A stretch of DNA of 64,000 nucleotides from NCBI RefSeq assembly GCF_001750145.1, contig NZ_CP015732.1:4216001-4280000 (forward strand), read 5' to 3'. Positions 8,653 to 17,618 of this stretch are shown here, piece by piece; position 1 is the first letter of the stretch; each line of letters begins with the position of its first letter. The notes below the pieces were generated by a model. That model was not told the DNA's origin and ran no database searches. It saw only the letters and a program-made list of their open reading frames with translations. Origin of the DNA: Arthrobacter sp. U41 (GTDB taxonomy: Bacteria > Actinomycetota > Actinomycetes > Actinomycetales > Micrococcaceae). A program made the position numbers and the translations under genes.

Positions 8653-10107
8653 ATGACGACTGCCACTTTTCCTGCCACTGCCGAACTGCCGTCCGGCGCC
8701 GGCCAGACCCTCCACGAGGCGAGGTTCGCCGTCGCCCGCCGGCCCCTGGCCGCGGTGACCGGCGCCGAGATCCAGGCCCCCCTCATTCAGGGCGGCAGCG
8801 TCCGCTACGCCAACCTGGATTACGGCGCCTCGGCCCCTGCCCTGTCCGTGGTTTCGGCGTACCTCAACGAGATCCTGCCGTACTACGCCAGTGTCCACCG
8901 CGGCGCCGGTTATGCCTCCCAGATCAGCACCTCGGTCTACGAGAACGCCCGCAGCATTGTCCGGGATTTCGTCGGCGGCCGCCCGGACGATTCGGTGATT
9001 TTCACCCGGAACACCACCGATTCCCTGAACCTGCTGGCGGGCTGCCTGCCGGTCGCCGACGGGTCCCACACCGGCGAGGTGCTCTATCTCGACATCGAAC
9101 ACCATGCCAACCTCCTGCCGTGGCAGAGCGTGCCGCACCGCAGCGTCATCGCCGCTCCCACCCTGGCCGCGACGCTGGAACTGCTCCGCGGGGAACTCGC
9201 TTACGGCGGCGTCAGCCTGCTCGCCGTGACCGGCGCCTCCAACGTCACCGGAGAGATCCTGCCGATCCGGGCCCTGGCCGCCCTGGCCCACGAATTCGGC
9301 GCCCGGATCGTCGTCGACGCCGCGCAACTGGCGCCGCATCGGCGGATCAATATCGCGGCGGACGGCATCGACTATCTCGCCTTTTCCGGGCACAAGCTCT
9401 ACGCACCGTTCGGCGCCGGAGTGCTTGTCGGCCGTCCCGACTGGCTCGACGCCGGCACACCGCACCTGGCCGGCGGCGGAGCCGTCCAGGATGCCCGGAT
9501 CGACACGGTCAGCTGGACCACCGGTCCTGCCCGGCACGAGGGCGGTTCCCCCAATGTCCTTGGCGCCGCCGCCCTGGCCCGCGCCACCCAGGTGATTGCC
9601 GACCTTGACGCGGAACAGTGGCACGCGCACGAAAACGCCATCCGGTCCTTCCTCGTCGAGGGCCTGGCCCGGATCGACGGCGTCAGGGTGCACCAGATCT
9701 TCTCGGATAGTGCTTCCTTCGATGCGCCCGCAGGCACCGGGCCGGGCACCGGCACAATCGGCGTCGTCAACTTCTCGCTGGAGGGCTACGACGCGGGCCT
9801 GGTGGCGGCCTACCTGTCGGCCGAACACGGCATCGGTCTGCGCGACGGCCGCTTCTGCGCGCACCCCCTGCTCCGGCGGCTCGGGCTGCCCTCCGGATCG
9901 CTGCGGGCCAGCTTCGGCCTGGGTTCCCGGCTGGAGGACGCCGAGCGGCTGCTCGCCGGAATCCAGGACCTGCGCCGGACCGGCCTCGGCTGGGACTATG
10001 TGGTGGACGCCGGACGCTGGGTGCCGTCCAACGACACCCGCAGCTACCCGCACTGGGCTCCCAACACACCCGGCACCGCCGGCGCCGCGCCCTGCACGCT
10101 GGACTGA
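8653..10107 (+). CDS. Class V aminotransferase-fold PLP enzyme (cysteine desulfurase-like)
   Basis: The start is ATG 8653 behind GCGAGG; an upstream in-frame start at 8566 would lie inside the riboswitch. The 484-residue product has the class V fold: NLDYGASAPALS (residues 54-65), FTRNTTDSLNLLAG, DIEHHANLLPW, IVVDAAQLAPH, and the PLP lysine in FSGHKLYAPFG at about residue 246. This resembles NifS/SufS/Csd enzymes, but no sulfur-transfer partner is adjacent. Control by a SAM riboswitch ties it to methionine or cysteine sulfur metabolism. The exact reaction, desulfurase or lyase, cannot be settled from sequence. The C-terminus has an extra tail of about 30 residues. Confidence 0.85.
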   Translation: MTTATFPATAELPSGAGQTLHEARFAVARRPLAAVTGAEIQAPLIQGGSVRYANLDYGASAPALSVVSAYLNEILPYYASVHRGAGYASQISTSVYENARSIVRDFVGGRPDDSVIFTRNTTDSLNLLAGCLPVADGSHTGEVLYLDIEHHANLLPWQSVPHRSVIAAPTLAATLELLRGELAYGGVSLLAVTGASNVTGEILPIRALAALAHEFGARIVVDAAQLAPHRRINIAADGIDYLAFSGHKLYAPFGAGVLVGRPDWLDAGTPHLAGGGAVQDARIDTVSWTTGPARHEGGSPNVLGAAALARATQVIADLDAEQWHAHENAIRSFLVEGLARIDGVRVHQIFSDSASFDAPAGTGPGTGTIGVVNFSLEGYDAGLVAAYLSAEHGIGLRDGRFCAHPLLRRLGLPSGSLRASFGLGSRLEDAERLLAGIQDLRRTGLGWDYVVDAGRWVPSNDTRSYPHWAPNTPGTAGAAPCTLD

Positions 10108-10201
10108 TGGCCCGGCGGGGGCAAAGCCAAGGAAACGCGGCCCGTGCTTCGTGCGGTAAATTCGGAAGGTACCCATCCGGACCTGCCTAAGGAGAACGCA
10201 C

Positions 10202-10960
10202 GTGGCACGCGGCGGACCCAAACTGCACCAGGAGCGGCGCCAGAAGCTGGGGCAGAGCTTCCGGGACGGCGGGGAACACTACGAACGCGTCCGCCCGGGC
10301 TACCCCGCTGACTCGGCCGACTGGCTGATTCCCGCCGGCGCGAAGGACGCCGCGGACGTCGGCGCCGGAACCGGGAAGTTCACGGCGCTGCTGGTGGCAC
10401 GCGGCCTGCACACGGTGGCCGTGGACCCTTCCGCCGACATGCTGGAACAGCTGCGCAGGACACTGCCGGGCGTCACCGCCGTCGAGGGTACCGCCGAGGA
10501 CACCGGGCTGCCCGCCGAAGCTTTCGACCTCGTGACCGTCGCGCAGGCTTGGCACTGGTGCGATCCCCTCCTGGCCAGCACGGAGATCGCCCGGATCCTC
10601 CGCCCCCACGGCGTGCTGGGGCTGATCTGGAATCAGCTGGACACGTCCGTTCCCTGGGTGCACCGGCTCTCGCGGATCATGCATGCCGGCGATGTCCACA
10701 AGCCGCACTTCAAACCGCCGCTGGGTCCGGAATTCACCGGGCTGGAGAGCCATCTCACCCGCTGGGAGGATCCGGTGCGCACTGCGGAGATCATGGAGCT
10801 GACGAAGTCCCGCAGCTACTATCTGGCGGCCGGCGAGGCGACCCGGGCCAAGGTGCTGGGCAACCTCGACTGGTACCTGCACGAACATCTGGGCCACCGC
10901 CCCGGCGAGGTCCTCCCGCTCCCCTACCTGACGCAGAGCTGGCGGGCAGTCCGCGCCTGA
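10202..10960 (+). CDS. Class I SAM-dependent methyltransferase
   Basis: The start is GTG 10202 with AAGGAGA 8 bases upstream. The 252-residue protein has the Rossmann methyltransferase core: motif I DVGAGTGKFTALL near residue 52, the acidic end of strand 2 TVAVDPSADML near residue 75, and FDLVTVAQAWHW (motif IV) near residue 108. The substrate is unknown; the sequence is of the Methyltransf_11 type. It lies downstream of the SAM-riboswitch gene but has its own ribosome-binding site and 94 bases of spacing. Confidence 0.85.
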   Translation: MARGGPKLHQERRQKLGQSFRDGGEHYERVRPGYPADSADWLIPAGAKDAADVGAGTGKFTALLVARGLHTVAVDPSADMLEQLRRTLPGVTAVEGTAEDTGLPAEAFDLVTVAQAWHWCDPLLASTEIARILRPHGVLGLIWNQLDTSVPWVHRLSRIMHAGDVHKPHFKPPLGPEFTGLESHLTRWEDPVRTAEIMELTKSRSYYLAAGEATRAKVLGNLDWYLHEHLGHRPGEVLPLPYLTQSWRAVRA

Positions 10961-11062
10961 TCCCGCCCGCCGCCGTCGACAGCGTGGTCCTGGTCGTGGC
11001 GGTCCGCCTCGTCCTGCTGTGGCTGCCGGTCTCCGGCGCCGCCTGATAGTAGGCTGGTTGCT

Positions 11063-11776
11063 GTGAAGACCAGTCCGCCCTCCTCCTCGATCGAGGATTA
11101 CGTCAAGGTCATCTACTCCTTCACGGAGTGGCAGGACAAGCCCATCACCTCCACCCAGCTGGCCCAGCGCCTCGGCGTGGCCAACTCCTCGGTCTCCGAG
11201 ATGGTCCGCAAGCTCAAGGACCAGGGACTCGTGGACCACCAGCCCTACAGCGCCATCAGGCTCACGGCCGACGGCGTCCGGCTGGCGTTGTCCATGGTCC
11301 GGCGGCACCGGCTCATTGAGACTTTCCTCGTCCGGGAACTCGGCTACCGCTGGGACGAGGTCCACGACGAGGCCGAACTTCTGGAACACGCCGTCTCGGA
11401 CACTTTCATCGAACGCATGGCGGCCAAGCTCGGGAACCCGGTGCGGGACCCGCACGGTGATCCGATCCCGGCAGCGGACGGCTCCGTGCTGATGCCCGCC
11501 GCCCACCGGATGAGTGAGCTCGATGACGGGCACACCGGCCGCATCACCCGGATCAGCGACGAGAACCCCGAACTGCTGCGCTATCTTTCCGCCGAGGACA
11601 TCGGGCTGGACGCGGACGTCGAGGTGCTGGGCCGGAAGCCTTTCGGCGGCGCCCTGGTCGTGCGGATCGGCTCCGGCGGCACCCGGCAGGAGTTCGACCT
11701 CGCCGAGGAAGTCGCGTCCGCCCTCTGGGTCCACAGCGACACTGCCCATCCCGGCTGCAGCCTCAAGCGGCCCTGA
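11063..11776 (+). CDS. DtxR/IdeR/MntR family metal-dependent regulator
   Basis: The 237-residue protein has an N-terminal winged helix (SIEDYVKVIYSF, then TSTQLAQRLGVANSSVSEMV as the recognition helix). A dimerisation/metal-binding domain follows (RRHRLIETFLVRELGY, then HDEAELLEHAVSD, then FIERM), and a C-terminal FeoA/SH3-like domain runs from about residue 150. This layout is that of iron- or manganese-responsive repressors. Start codon GTG 11063 has no ribosome-binding site; a TAGGCT box at 11050-11055 ends exactly 7 bases before it, so the mRNA may be leaderless. The metal specificity is not settled by sequence. Confidence 0.9.
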   Translation: MKTSPPSSSIEDYVKVIYSFTEWQDKPITSTQLAQRLGVANSSVSEMVRKLKDQGLVDHQPYSAIRLTADGVRLALSMVRRHRLIETFLVRELGYRWDEVHDEAELLEHAVSDTFIERMAAKLGNPVRDPHGDPIPAADGSVLMPAAHRMSELDDGHTGRITRISDENPELLRYLSAEDIGLDADVEVLGRKPFGGALVVRIGSGGTRQEFDLAEEVASALWVHSDTAHPGCSLKRP

Positions 11777-11805
11777 ATGCGGCCCGCACCGACCGGAGCC
11801 GCGGC

Positions 11806-12264
11806 ATGAAGCGCGCGGCCAAGGCACCAGCACCGGCGGCTGCCGGGGCCCGGCCCGGGCTGCCAGGCTGGCGGGCGTGGGCCGCCGTCGCCGTTGGCGG
11901 CCTGATCGGAACGGAGCTGCGCTACGGGGCCGGACTGGTGTTCCCCGAGGCCGCCGGCACCATCCCGTGGACGACCCTGGTGATCAACATCGTGGGCAGC
12001 TTTGTCCTGGCGGCCCTCACCACGGTCTGGATCGCACGGCCGAAGACCGCCTTCTGGCTGCGTGCCGGTCTGGGTCCCGGGCTGCTGGGTTCCTTCACGA
12101 CCTTTTCGGCCGTGGTGTTCTCCATCGACCAGCAGTTCCGTGGCGGACTGCACACCGGCTGGATGGCCTATCTGGGGCTGTCACTGGTCCTGGGGCTCGG
12201 CGCCGCGGCCGCCGGGTGGAAAACCGGCAAGGCCCTGGCCGACCTGAGCGGCGGGGCCTCATGA
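11806..12264 (+). CDS. crcB: Fluoride channel subunit FluC (CrcB), first copy
   Basis: This 152-residue protein has four membrane segments and the CrcB/Fluc hallmarks: GTELRYG, NIVGSF, and GLLGSFTTFSAVVF, whose Phe and Thr/Ser residues line the fluoride pathway. An N-terminal Ala/Pro-rich extension of about 25 residues is present. FluC exports fluoride as an antiparallel dimer. The stop overlaps the start of the second copy (ATGA), so the two are co-translated and probably form a heterodimer. No fluoride riboswitch is visible upstream. Confidence 0.92.
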   Translation: MKRAAKAPAPAAAGARPGLPGWRAWAAVAVGGLIGTELRYGAGLVFPEAAGTIPWTTLVINIVGSFVLAALTTVWIARPKTAFWLRAGLGPGLLGSFTTFSAVVFSIDQQFRGGLHTGWMAYLGLSLVLGLGAAAAGWKTGKALADLSGGAS

Positions 12265-12635
12265 TCACGGCCTTACTGGTGGCAGTCTTCGGTGTCGCGG
12301 GCGCCTTGCTGCGCTTCGCCGTCGACTCCTGGTTTGCGCACCACCCGGGGCGCCGCCCGCACTGGCCCTGGGCGACCCTGGTGGTCAACGTGACGGGCTC
12401 CTTGATCATTGGCGCGGCCATGGGGATGACGGCCCGGCTGGGCCTGGGCGCCGAGTGGCAGTCCGGCCTCTCGACCGGGCTCGCCGGCGGCCTGACCACC
12501 TTCAGTTCCTGGACCACCGCCACGGTGCGGCTGGTCAGCGAGACGCGGTACCGCGCCGCGGGCCTCAATGTTGCCGCCAACCTGGTCGCCGGACTGGCGG
12601 CAGCAGCGCTCGGAGTGGCGCTCACGTCTCTGTGA
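12261..12635 (+). CDS. crcB: Fluoride channel subunit FluC (CrcB), second copy
   Basis: The 124-residue protein starts at ATG 12261, overlapping the previous TGA. It has four membrane segments and the family motifs GALLRF, NVTGSLIIG and GLAGGLTTFSSWTTAT. Compared with the first copy it lacks the N-terminal extension. Paired FluC genes are common in Gram-positive bacteria and make heterodimeric channels with opposite membrane orientation. Confidence 0.92.
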   Translation: MITALLVAVFGVAGALLRFAVDSWFAHHPGRRPHWPWATLVVNVTGSLIIGAAMGMTARLGLGAEWQSGLSTGLAGGLTTFSSWTTATVRLVSETRYRAAGLNVAANLVAGLAAAALGVALTSL

Positions 12636-12697
12636 CGAGCCTAACGCCGGCGTCCTGTGGGCGATTTGGGGACCCTCCCATCCCGTATCGTTAAAGG

Positions 12698-13069
12698 ATG
12701 GTTACCCGTCGTGTTGCTGCCCAGATCCTTGATATTCCGCTGGAGATGGCCCACCGTCACGGCATCCCGCCCCGGCTGAGCGACGCCGAGCTCGGCGAAC
12801 TCCTGGACAACCCGCCGGCGTGGCTCCTTCAGTCCAAAGCCAACCGGACCGGCAAACGCCCCATCTGGGTCCAGCTGACGTGCGCTGTCTGCGGATTCTC
12901 CGAGGCAGCCCGGCCGAAGAAGTGGTGGCCGGACTTCACCTATGTGTGTTGCGCGCACCACGCTCCGTATGAGATCCCCGCCGCCGGCGCCGGGCTGGTC
13001 CGCAGCGAGTATGAGGGCGTGGGCAGCCGCTTTGTCGGCATCGTGGACGTTGCGGTGCCCGAGGCGTAA
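12698..13069 (+). CDS. Conserved small protein of unknown function
   Basis: The 123-residue product starts at ATG 12698 with TAAAGG just before it. I do not recognise a family with certainty. The N-terminal part (VAAQILDIPLEMAHRHG) could be a small helix-turn-helix-like segment, followed by ELLDNPPAWL. Four histidines and cysteines (CAVCGF near residue 61 and CCAHH near residue 83) are spaced like a zinc-binding site. No signal peptide or membrane segment is seen. It is flanked by the fluC pair and a small basic gene. Confidence 0.7.
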   Translation: MVTRRVAAQILDIPLEMAHRHGIPPRLSDAELGELLDNPPAWLLQSKANRTGKRPIWVQLTCAVCGFSEAARPKKWWPDFTYVCCAHHAPYEIPAAGAGLVRSEYEGVGSRFVGIVDVAVPEA

Positions 13070-13118
13070 CTTAATATCACGGGGCCATTCCGGCCCCCTG
13101 CCGTTAGGGAGCGCCCAC

Positions 13119-13253
13119 ATGCCTGACAAGACGCCGCACCGGAGCATGGCAAAGAAACCGGTGAAAACCATCAAGGAAAAACGGGCCGAGAAGAAGTCCA
13201 GGAACGTCGCGGAAACGCACGCGGACCCGGTCGCCCACATCAAGAAGCGCTGA
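13119..13253 (+). CDS. Small basic protein (44 aa), unknown function
   Basis: ATG 13119 follows TTAGGGA by 9 bases. The 44-residue product is Lys/Arg-rich (AKKPVKTIKEKRAEKK) and ends with DPVAHIKKR. Short lysine-rich proteins of this kind are common in Micrococcaceae, but their role is unknown; binding to nucleic acid is a guess from charge. A terminator follows directly, which supports a real transcription unit. Confidence 0.7.
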   Translation: MPDKTPHRSMAKKPVKTIKEKRAEKKSRNVAETHADPVAHIKKR

Positions 13254-13287
13254 GCGCTGCTCGCCAGCCGAGCCGCCCAGGCAAAAC

Positions 13288-13319
13288 AAAAGGCCGGAAG
13301 CTGACGCTTCCGGCCTTTT
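13288..13319. terminator. Bidirectional terminator between small basic gene and ssrA
   Basis: AAAAGGCCGGAAGC (13288-13301) pairs perfectly with GCTTCCGGCCTTTT (13306-13319) around TGAC. The A-run and T-run give it terminator form on both strands. Confidence 0.9.
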
Positions 13320-13363
13320 GTGTGGAACTCTACGGGGTGGAGCGCCGTCTCCGGCGCTCCGTA

Positions 13364-13732
13364 TGGTGGAGATGGGGGGAATTGAACCCCCGTCCGATGT
13401 CGTGTTGTCAGGGCTTCTCCGGGCGCAGTTTGCGTTGGATTTTCTCGGCCCCAGCCATGCTACAAACAGCTGGCTGATCCGGGCCCAGTCATCTAAGAGT
13501 CCCGTCCACCCCGATGACGGGGGTAAACAGCGGTGGCTATCTAAATGACGCCAGGATCCGGGGCAATAGCAACCTCGGGCTGACGGACTGTCTTACTGCT
13601 TAGGCAGCGAGAGCGAAGTCAGTGCGTTTTGATTCGGCACTTATTGGTTTGCAGACAGCGTTTACGAGATAATTCTGCATCCTCGGCCCGCTTCACCTGT
13701 CGCGACTAACATCGTCGAAACCGATCATCCCC
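13364..13732 (-). ncRNA. ssrA: Transfer-messenger RNA (tmRNA)
   Basis: On the minus strand the RNA begins GGGGATGATCGGTTTCGACG (13732) and ends with the T-arm GGGTTCAATTCCCCCC and an encoded CCA at 13364. The ends pair as an acceptor stem (GGGGATG with CATCTCC, one G-U). The internal tag frame at 13600-13638 reads AESKRTDFALAA then TAA. tmRNA rescues stalled ribosomes by trans-translation with SmpB, whose gene is next upstream on the same strand. Length about 369 nt is typical. Confidence 0.96.
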
Positions 13733-13863
13733 GTATTTTTTTATCAAACCGGTCTGGTCTGGTGCTGAACCGTTGCTGCGGTTTCCGCGCCGTTCCTTCC
13801 CGGACTACCTAGCATAACGCACGTCCCCGCAGAATCATTCCCGCGGGCCGGCGGCGGTGTTCG

Positions 13864-14334
13864 CTACCGCCGGTTCCGCTCGCGCATGACGCGCAGGGCC
13901 TCGCGCTTGTCCTGCTGTTCGCGGAGGGTCTGGCGTTTGTCGTATTCCTTCTTGCCGCGGGCCACGCCGATCTCCACCTTGGCCCGGCCGTCCAGGAAGT
14001 ACAGCTGGAGGGGGACGATGGTGAAGCCTGATTCGCGGATCTTGTGCGAGATCTTGGTGAGCTCGTCGCGGTGCAGCAGCAGCTTGCGCCGGCGGCGGGC
14101 GGCATGGTTGGTCCAGCTCCCCTGGTGGTACTCGGGGATGTGGATGCCCTCCATCCACAGCTCGTCGTTGTAGAAGGTGCAGAAGCCGTCGACCATGGAG
14201 GCGTGCCCCTCGCGGAGGGACTTCACCTCGGTGCCCATGAGCGCGATCCCGGCCTCGTAGGTGTCGAGGATGTGGTAGTCGTGCCGGGCCTTGCGGTTGG
14301 TGGCCACTACTTTGCGGCCACTTTCTTTCGGCAC
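13864..14334 (-). CDS. smpB: SsrA-binding protein SmpB
   Basis: The 156-residue protein starts at GTG 14334 behind AAGGAG. It has the SmpB features: VVATNRKARHDYHI, EAGIALMGTEVKSLREG, the YNDELWMEGIHIPEY segment, and a basic C-terminal tail (EYDKRQTLREQQDKRE) that enters the mRNA channel. SmpB delivers tmRNA to stalled ribosomes. It lies directly upstream of ssrA and downstream of the ftsEX-M23 group in the same direction. Confidence 0.96.
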   Translation of the reverse strand: MPKESGRKVVATNRKARHDYHILDTYEAGIALMGTEVKSLREGHASMVDGFCTFYNDELWMEGIHIPEYHQGSWTNHAARRRRKLLLHRDELTKISHKIRESGFTIVPLQLYFLDGRAKVEIGVARGKKEYDKRQTLREQQDKREALRVMRERNRR

Positions 14335-14441
14335 GGTGGAACTCCTTGGATCGATGGGTGGGCCGCAGCCTGTGCGGCGCGGACTCCTACCAGTTTACGG
14401 CAGGGCCGCGGGTCGGCCGGGAGGCTTCCGCTCCGGGCGGA

Positions 14442-15887
14442 TCAGAGCAGGTTCATCGGGTCCACGGCACTGCCGTTGAGCCAGGTCTCGAAGTGCGAAT
14501 GGCAGCCGCTGGAATTGCCGGTGGTTCCCGAGTATGCGATCAGCTGTCCCTGGCTCACCTGCTGTCCGGAGGAAACCGTCACGCTGACGTTGTGGTAGTA
14601 AATGGTGGTCAGCGAGTTTCCCTGGACGACACCGTGGGAGATCTTCACGTTGTTGCCGCCGCCGTCGTTGGCCCAGCCTGCCGAGAACACTTTGCCCGCT
14701 GCCGCGGCGTAAACGGGCGTACCGCAGGCCGCAGCGAAGTCGATCCCGGTGTGCATGTAGCCGCCCTGGCCGTAGAAGTCGATGGTGCCCGGCGGCGTGG
14801 CGCGCCAGCCGAAGCCGGAGCTGATCGGAACGCCGTTGAAGGGGTGCCGGAGCCCGAACGCTGACGGGTTTCCGGGCGGGGCGGGGACGTACGGGGCGGG
14901 AGCCTTGGTCTGGCCCTTGGCGCGGGCGGCCGCCGCGGCGGCCGCTGCCGCCGCCTCGGCGATCCGGCGCTGTTCGGCTTCCCAGGCCTCACGCAGCTTA
15001 CGGTCGCGTTCGGCGATGTCCGCCGCTACCGCGTCCTGCTGGTTCTTGACCTGGGCGAGCTGGGTCTGGATACCGGGCTTGGCGGCCTGGAGCTCGGCGT
15101 CGAGCCTGCTGGTGTCGGAGATGAGCTTGTCCACCTGGGCCTTTTTGGCCTCCGCCTCGTCACGGGCGGCCTGTTCGCGTGCCAGCGCGGCGTCGGCTTT
15201 GGCTTTGAGGTCCGTGATTTCGGCTTCCACCGCTTCGAGCCGGGCCTGGGAGTTGACGTTGGTGGCGTTCTGCTGGGTGAGCTTGTCCATCGCGGAGTTC
15301 TGGCTGCGCATTGCCTGGTCGGCCAGGTCGATGGTCTCGGTGAGGCTGCCGCCGTTGTTCGAGCCGAAGAACAGTGAAAGGTTGGAGGGCACGCCGCCGG
15401 ACTTGTAGGCCTGCGTGGCGATCTGTCCGATCAGCTTTTTGGTGTCGGCGATCTTCTGCTTGTCCGTCTCGAGCTGCTGGGTGATCTTGGCCTTGTTCTG
15501 CTGCGCAAGGTCCACGCGGGCGGCAAGGGCCTCGGCCTCCTTCACGGCGCTGGCCACGCGGCCCTGGGCTTCCAGCAGGGCCTGCTGCGCACCGGGAAGC
15601 TGGCCCTGGTAGAGGACGAGATCCGCGGCGGCCTCGGCGATCCGGGAGTCCACGAACTCCAGGGAATGCTGGACCCGGGCCGCTTCCTCGCGGAGCGCCG
15701 CCTGCTGGTCCTCGAGGGTGTCGGCGAACGCCACCGGGGTCGAAGCGCCCATGCTTGCCGCCAGGACAACCGCCAGTGCGGCGCTGACCAGTCGGCTGCG
15801 GCGGCCGGCCACAGGACGGCCGGGCATAGCCGGACGCGGGGCCAGTCGATGCATCGGTGTCATGGGCCTTCTCTTTTCGTTGCGCAC
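14442..15887 (-). CDS. M23 peptidase / EnvC-like murein hydrolase with coiled coil
   Basis: The 481-residue secreted protein starts with a signal peptide ending near AFA (residue 54), then a long coiled coil (about residues 55-320), then an Ala-rich linker and a C-terminal LytM/M23 domain. The zinc ligands are all present: HTGID near residue 380 and HSHFE near residue 460. This architecture and the position directly after ftsX (stop to start within a few bases) match the RipC/EnvC/PcsB class, whose coiled coil is gated by FtsEX. It should cleave peptidoglycan cross-links at division. GTG 15887 has GAGGG upstream; ATG 15863 is an alternative start. Confidence 0.9.
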   Translation of the reverse strand: MRNEKRRPMTPMHRLAPRPAMPGRPVAGRRSRLVSAALAVVLAASMGASTPVAFADTLEDQQAALREEAARVQHSLEFVDSRIAEAAADLVLYQGQLPGAQQALLEAQGRVASAVKEAEALAARVDLAQQNKAKITQQLETDKQKIADTKKLIGQIATQAYKSGGVPSNLSLFFGSNNGGSLTETIDLADQAMRSQNSAMDKLTQQNATNVNSQARLEAVEAEITDLKAKADAALAREQAARDEAEAKKAQVDKLISDTSRLDAELQAAKPGIQTQLAQVKNQQDAVAADIAERDRKLREAWEAEQRRIAEAAAAAAAAAARAKGQTKAPAPYVPAPPGNPSAFGLRHPFNGVPISSGFGWRATPPGTIDFYGQGGYMHTGIDFAAACGTPVYAAAAGKVFSAGWANDGGGNNVKISHGVVQGNSLTTIYYHNVSVTVSSGQQVSQGQLIAYSGTTGNSSGCHSHFETWLNGSAVDPMNLL

Positions 15888-15888
15888 C

Positions 15889-16803
15889 CTAGACCCTCAA
15901 GTATCGACGGAGGGTTAGGAGCGATGATACGCCTGCCAGGAGAACGCCGAGGCCGATCAGGGCCGGCGCGAGGATAAGCGTCTGAGCTGCGGAGATGAAG
16001 GCGGTGTCCGGATATTGCTTGGAGAGGTACCCGCCCAGGAAGAAGTGGGCCACGGCCCAGAGTGTTCCAGAGGCCAGCGCCGCGCCAATCACGGCGGCGA
16101 TCACGCCCTCGAGGATGAACGGCAGCTGGATGACCATCTTCGATGCCCCGACCAGGCGCATGATTCCGGTTTCCCGGCGCCGGCTGAAGGCCGAAAGCCG
16201 GATCGTGGTGGCGATCAGCAGGATTGCACAGACGATCATCACGCCGGCAACGCTCACGGCCACGAGGGAGGCTGCGTTCATGACGGAAAAGAGCCGCTCC
16301 AGGAGCTGGCGCTGGTCGATCACGGTTTCGACGCCGGCCTGCGAGGAAAAGGTCTCGCTGATGATCTGGTACTTCTCCGGATCCTTCATGTTGATCCGGA
16401 AGGAGGCCGGGAGCTGGTCCGGCGTCACGGAGTCCACGATCGGGGAATTGGAGAACTGTTCCTTGAAGTGCTTGTAGGCGTCGTCCTTGGACTCGAACTG
16501 GAAGTCGTTGACGTACTGGGCCACCGCGGGCGATTCCAGGAGCTTGCCCAGGTTGTCCTGCTGTTCCGGGGTGGCCGGGCCGGTGGCGCAGCCGGCCGCC
16601 GTCGACCCGTCACTGCAGAGGAAGATGGCGACCTGGACCTTGTCGTACCAGTAGCCCTTCATCTGGTTGATCTGCAGCTGCAGCATGCCGGCGGCACCGA
16701 CAAACGTCAGGGACACGAATGTCACCAGGATGACCGAGACCACCATGGAGAGGTTGCGGCGCAGGCCGCTGCCGATTTCGGCGAGGACGAACTGGAGCCT
16801 CAC
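15889..16803 (-). CDS. ftsX: Cell division protein FtsX
   Basis: The 304-residue membrane protein has four predicted membrane segments: one near residue 20-42, then a large extracellular loop, then three near residues 175-300. [20 protein letters not shown] is the conserved cytoplasmic coupling motif. FtsX transmits ATP hydrolysis by FtsE to the external murein hydrolase encoded next. Its start overlaps the end of ftsE by 4 bases. The extracellular loop contains [10 protein letters not shown], two cysteines that could form a disulfide. Confidence 0.96.
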   Translation of the reverse strand: MRLQFVLAEIGSGLRRNLSMVVSVILVTFVSLTFVGAAGMLQLQINQMKGYWYDKVQVAIFLCSDGSTAAGCATGPATPEQQDNLGKLLESPAVAQYVNDFQFESKDDAYKHFKEQFSNSPIVDSVTPDQLPASFRINMKDPEKYQIISETFSSQAGVETVIDQRQLLERLFSVMNAASLVAVSVAGVMIVCAILLIATTIRLSAFSRRRETGIMRLVGASKMVIQLPFILEGVIAAVIGAALASGTLWAVAHFFLGGYLSKQYPDTAFISAAQTLILAPALIGLGVLLAGVSSLLTLRRYLRV

Positions 16804-17618
16804 AGCTGGCCCTCCCCTGCGGCAGGTGTTCCGGCGCCGGGTTCGCGGCTGGGGATGCCAGCCGGGACGGCGGCGGGTTCGGGTTCCCGTCCGCTGGCGT
16901 CCCGGAGGCGGCGCGACGCTCCCACGACCGGAATCATCGAGGTGTAGAGGGCCTTCGCCTCGTCCCGGATGATGACGCCGTTGCGGAGTTCAACAACGCG
17001 TTTGCGCATCTCGTTGACGATGTCGTCGTCGTGGGTGGCCATGACCACGGTGGTGCCGTTCTGGTTGATCTTGTCCAGCACGCCCATGATGCCCATGGAG
17101 GTGGTGGGGTCCAGGTTTCCGGTCGGCTCATCGGCCAGCAGGATGCCGGGACGGTTGACGACGGCGCGGGCGATCGCCACACGCTGCTGCTCGCCGCCTG
17201 AGAGTTCGTGCGGAAGGCGGTTTTCCTTGCCTTCGAGCCCCACGGTTTTCAGGACCTCGGGAACGGTGTCGCGGATGACGCTGCGGCTCTTGCCGATGAC
17301 CTGCATGGCGAAGGCGACGTTGGCGAACACGGTCTTCTGCGGGAGCAGGCGGAAGTCCTGGAAGACGACACCGATCCCGCGGCGGAGCCGGGGCACGCGC
17401 CAGCTGGAGATGTTTGCCACGTTCTGGCCGGCCACGTAAACGGCACCGGAGGAGGCGCGGTCCTCTTTGAGGACGAGGCGCAGAAAGGTCGACTTGCCGG
17501 AGCCTGAGGCACCGACAAGGAAGGCGAATTCGCCACGGTCGATCTCAAGGTTGATCGAATCCAGCGCCGGTCGCGCTTTCTGGTCATAGACCTTGGTGAC
17601 ATTTTCGAAACGGATCAT
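16800..17618 (-). CDS. ftsE: Cell division ATP-binding protein FtsE
   Basis: This ABC ATPase shows Walker [11 protein letters not shown]-loop VFQDFRLLP, signature LSGGEQQR, Walker [12 protein letters not shown] and the H-loop ATHDDD. It works with FtsX at the division septum. At 272 residues it is about 40 longer than the usual 229; the extra C-terminal part (from about residue 233) is Pro/Ala/Gly-rich and apparently disordered. Minus-strand operon order is ftsE-ftsX-M23 peptidase. The 270 bases upstream (17619-17888) hold no gene and should contain its promoter. Confidence 0.96.
   Translation of the reverse strand: MIRFENVTKVYDQKARPALDSINLEIDRGEFAFLVGASGSGKSTFLRLVLKEDRASSGAVYVAGQNVANISSWRVPRLRRGIGVVFQDFRLLPQKTVFANVAFAMQVIGKSRSVIRDTVPEVLKTVGLEGKENRLPHELSGGEQQRVAIARAVVNRPGILLADEPTGNLDPTTSMGIMGVLDKINQNGTTVVMATHDDDIVNEMRKRVVELRNGVIIRDEAKALYTSMIPVVGASRRLRDASGREPEPAAVPAGIPSREPGAGTPAAGEGQL

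Noticed and set aside
11777..11805. Possible fluoride riboswitch upstream of the fluC pair
   Set aside because: The gap is only 29 bases and shows no crcB-motif core.
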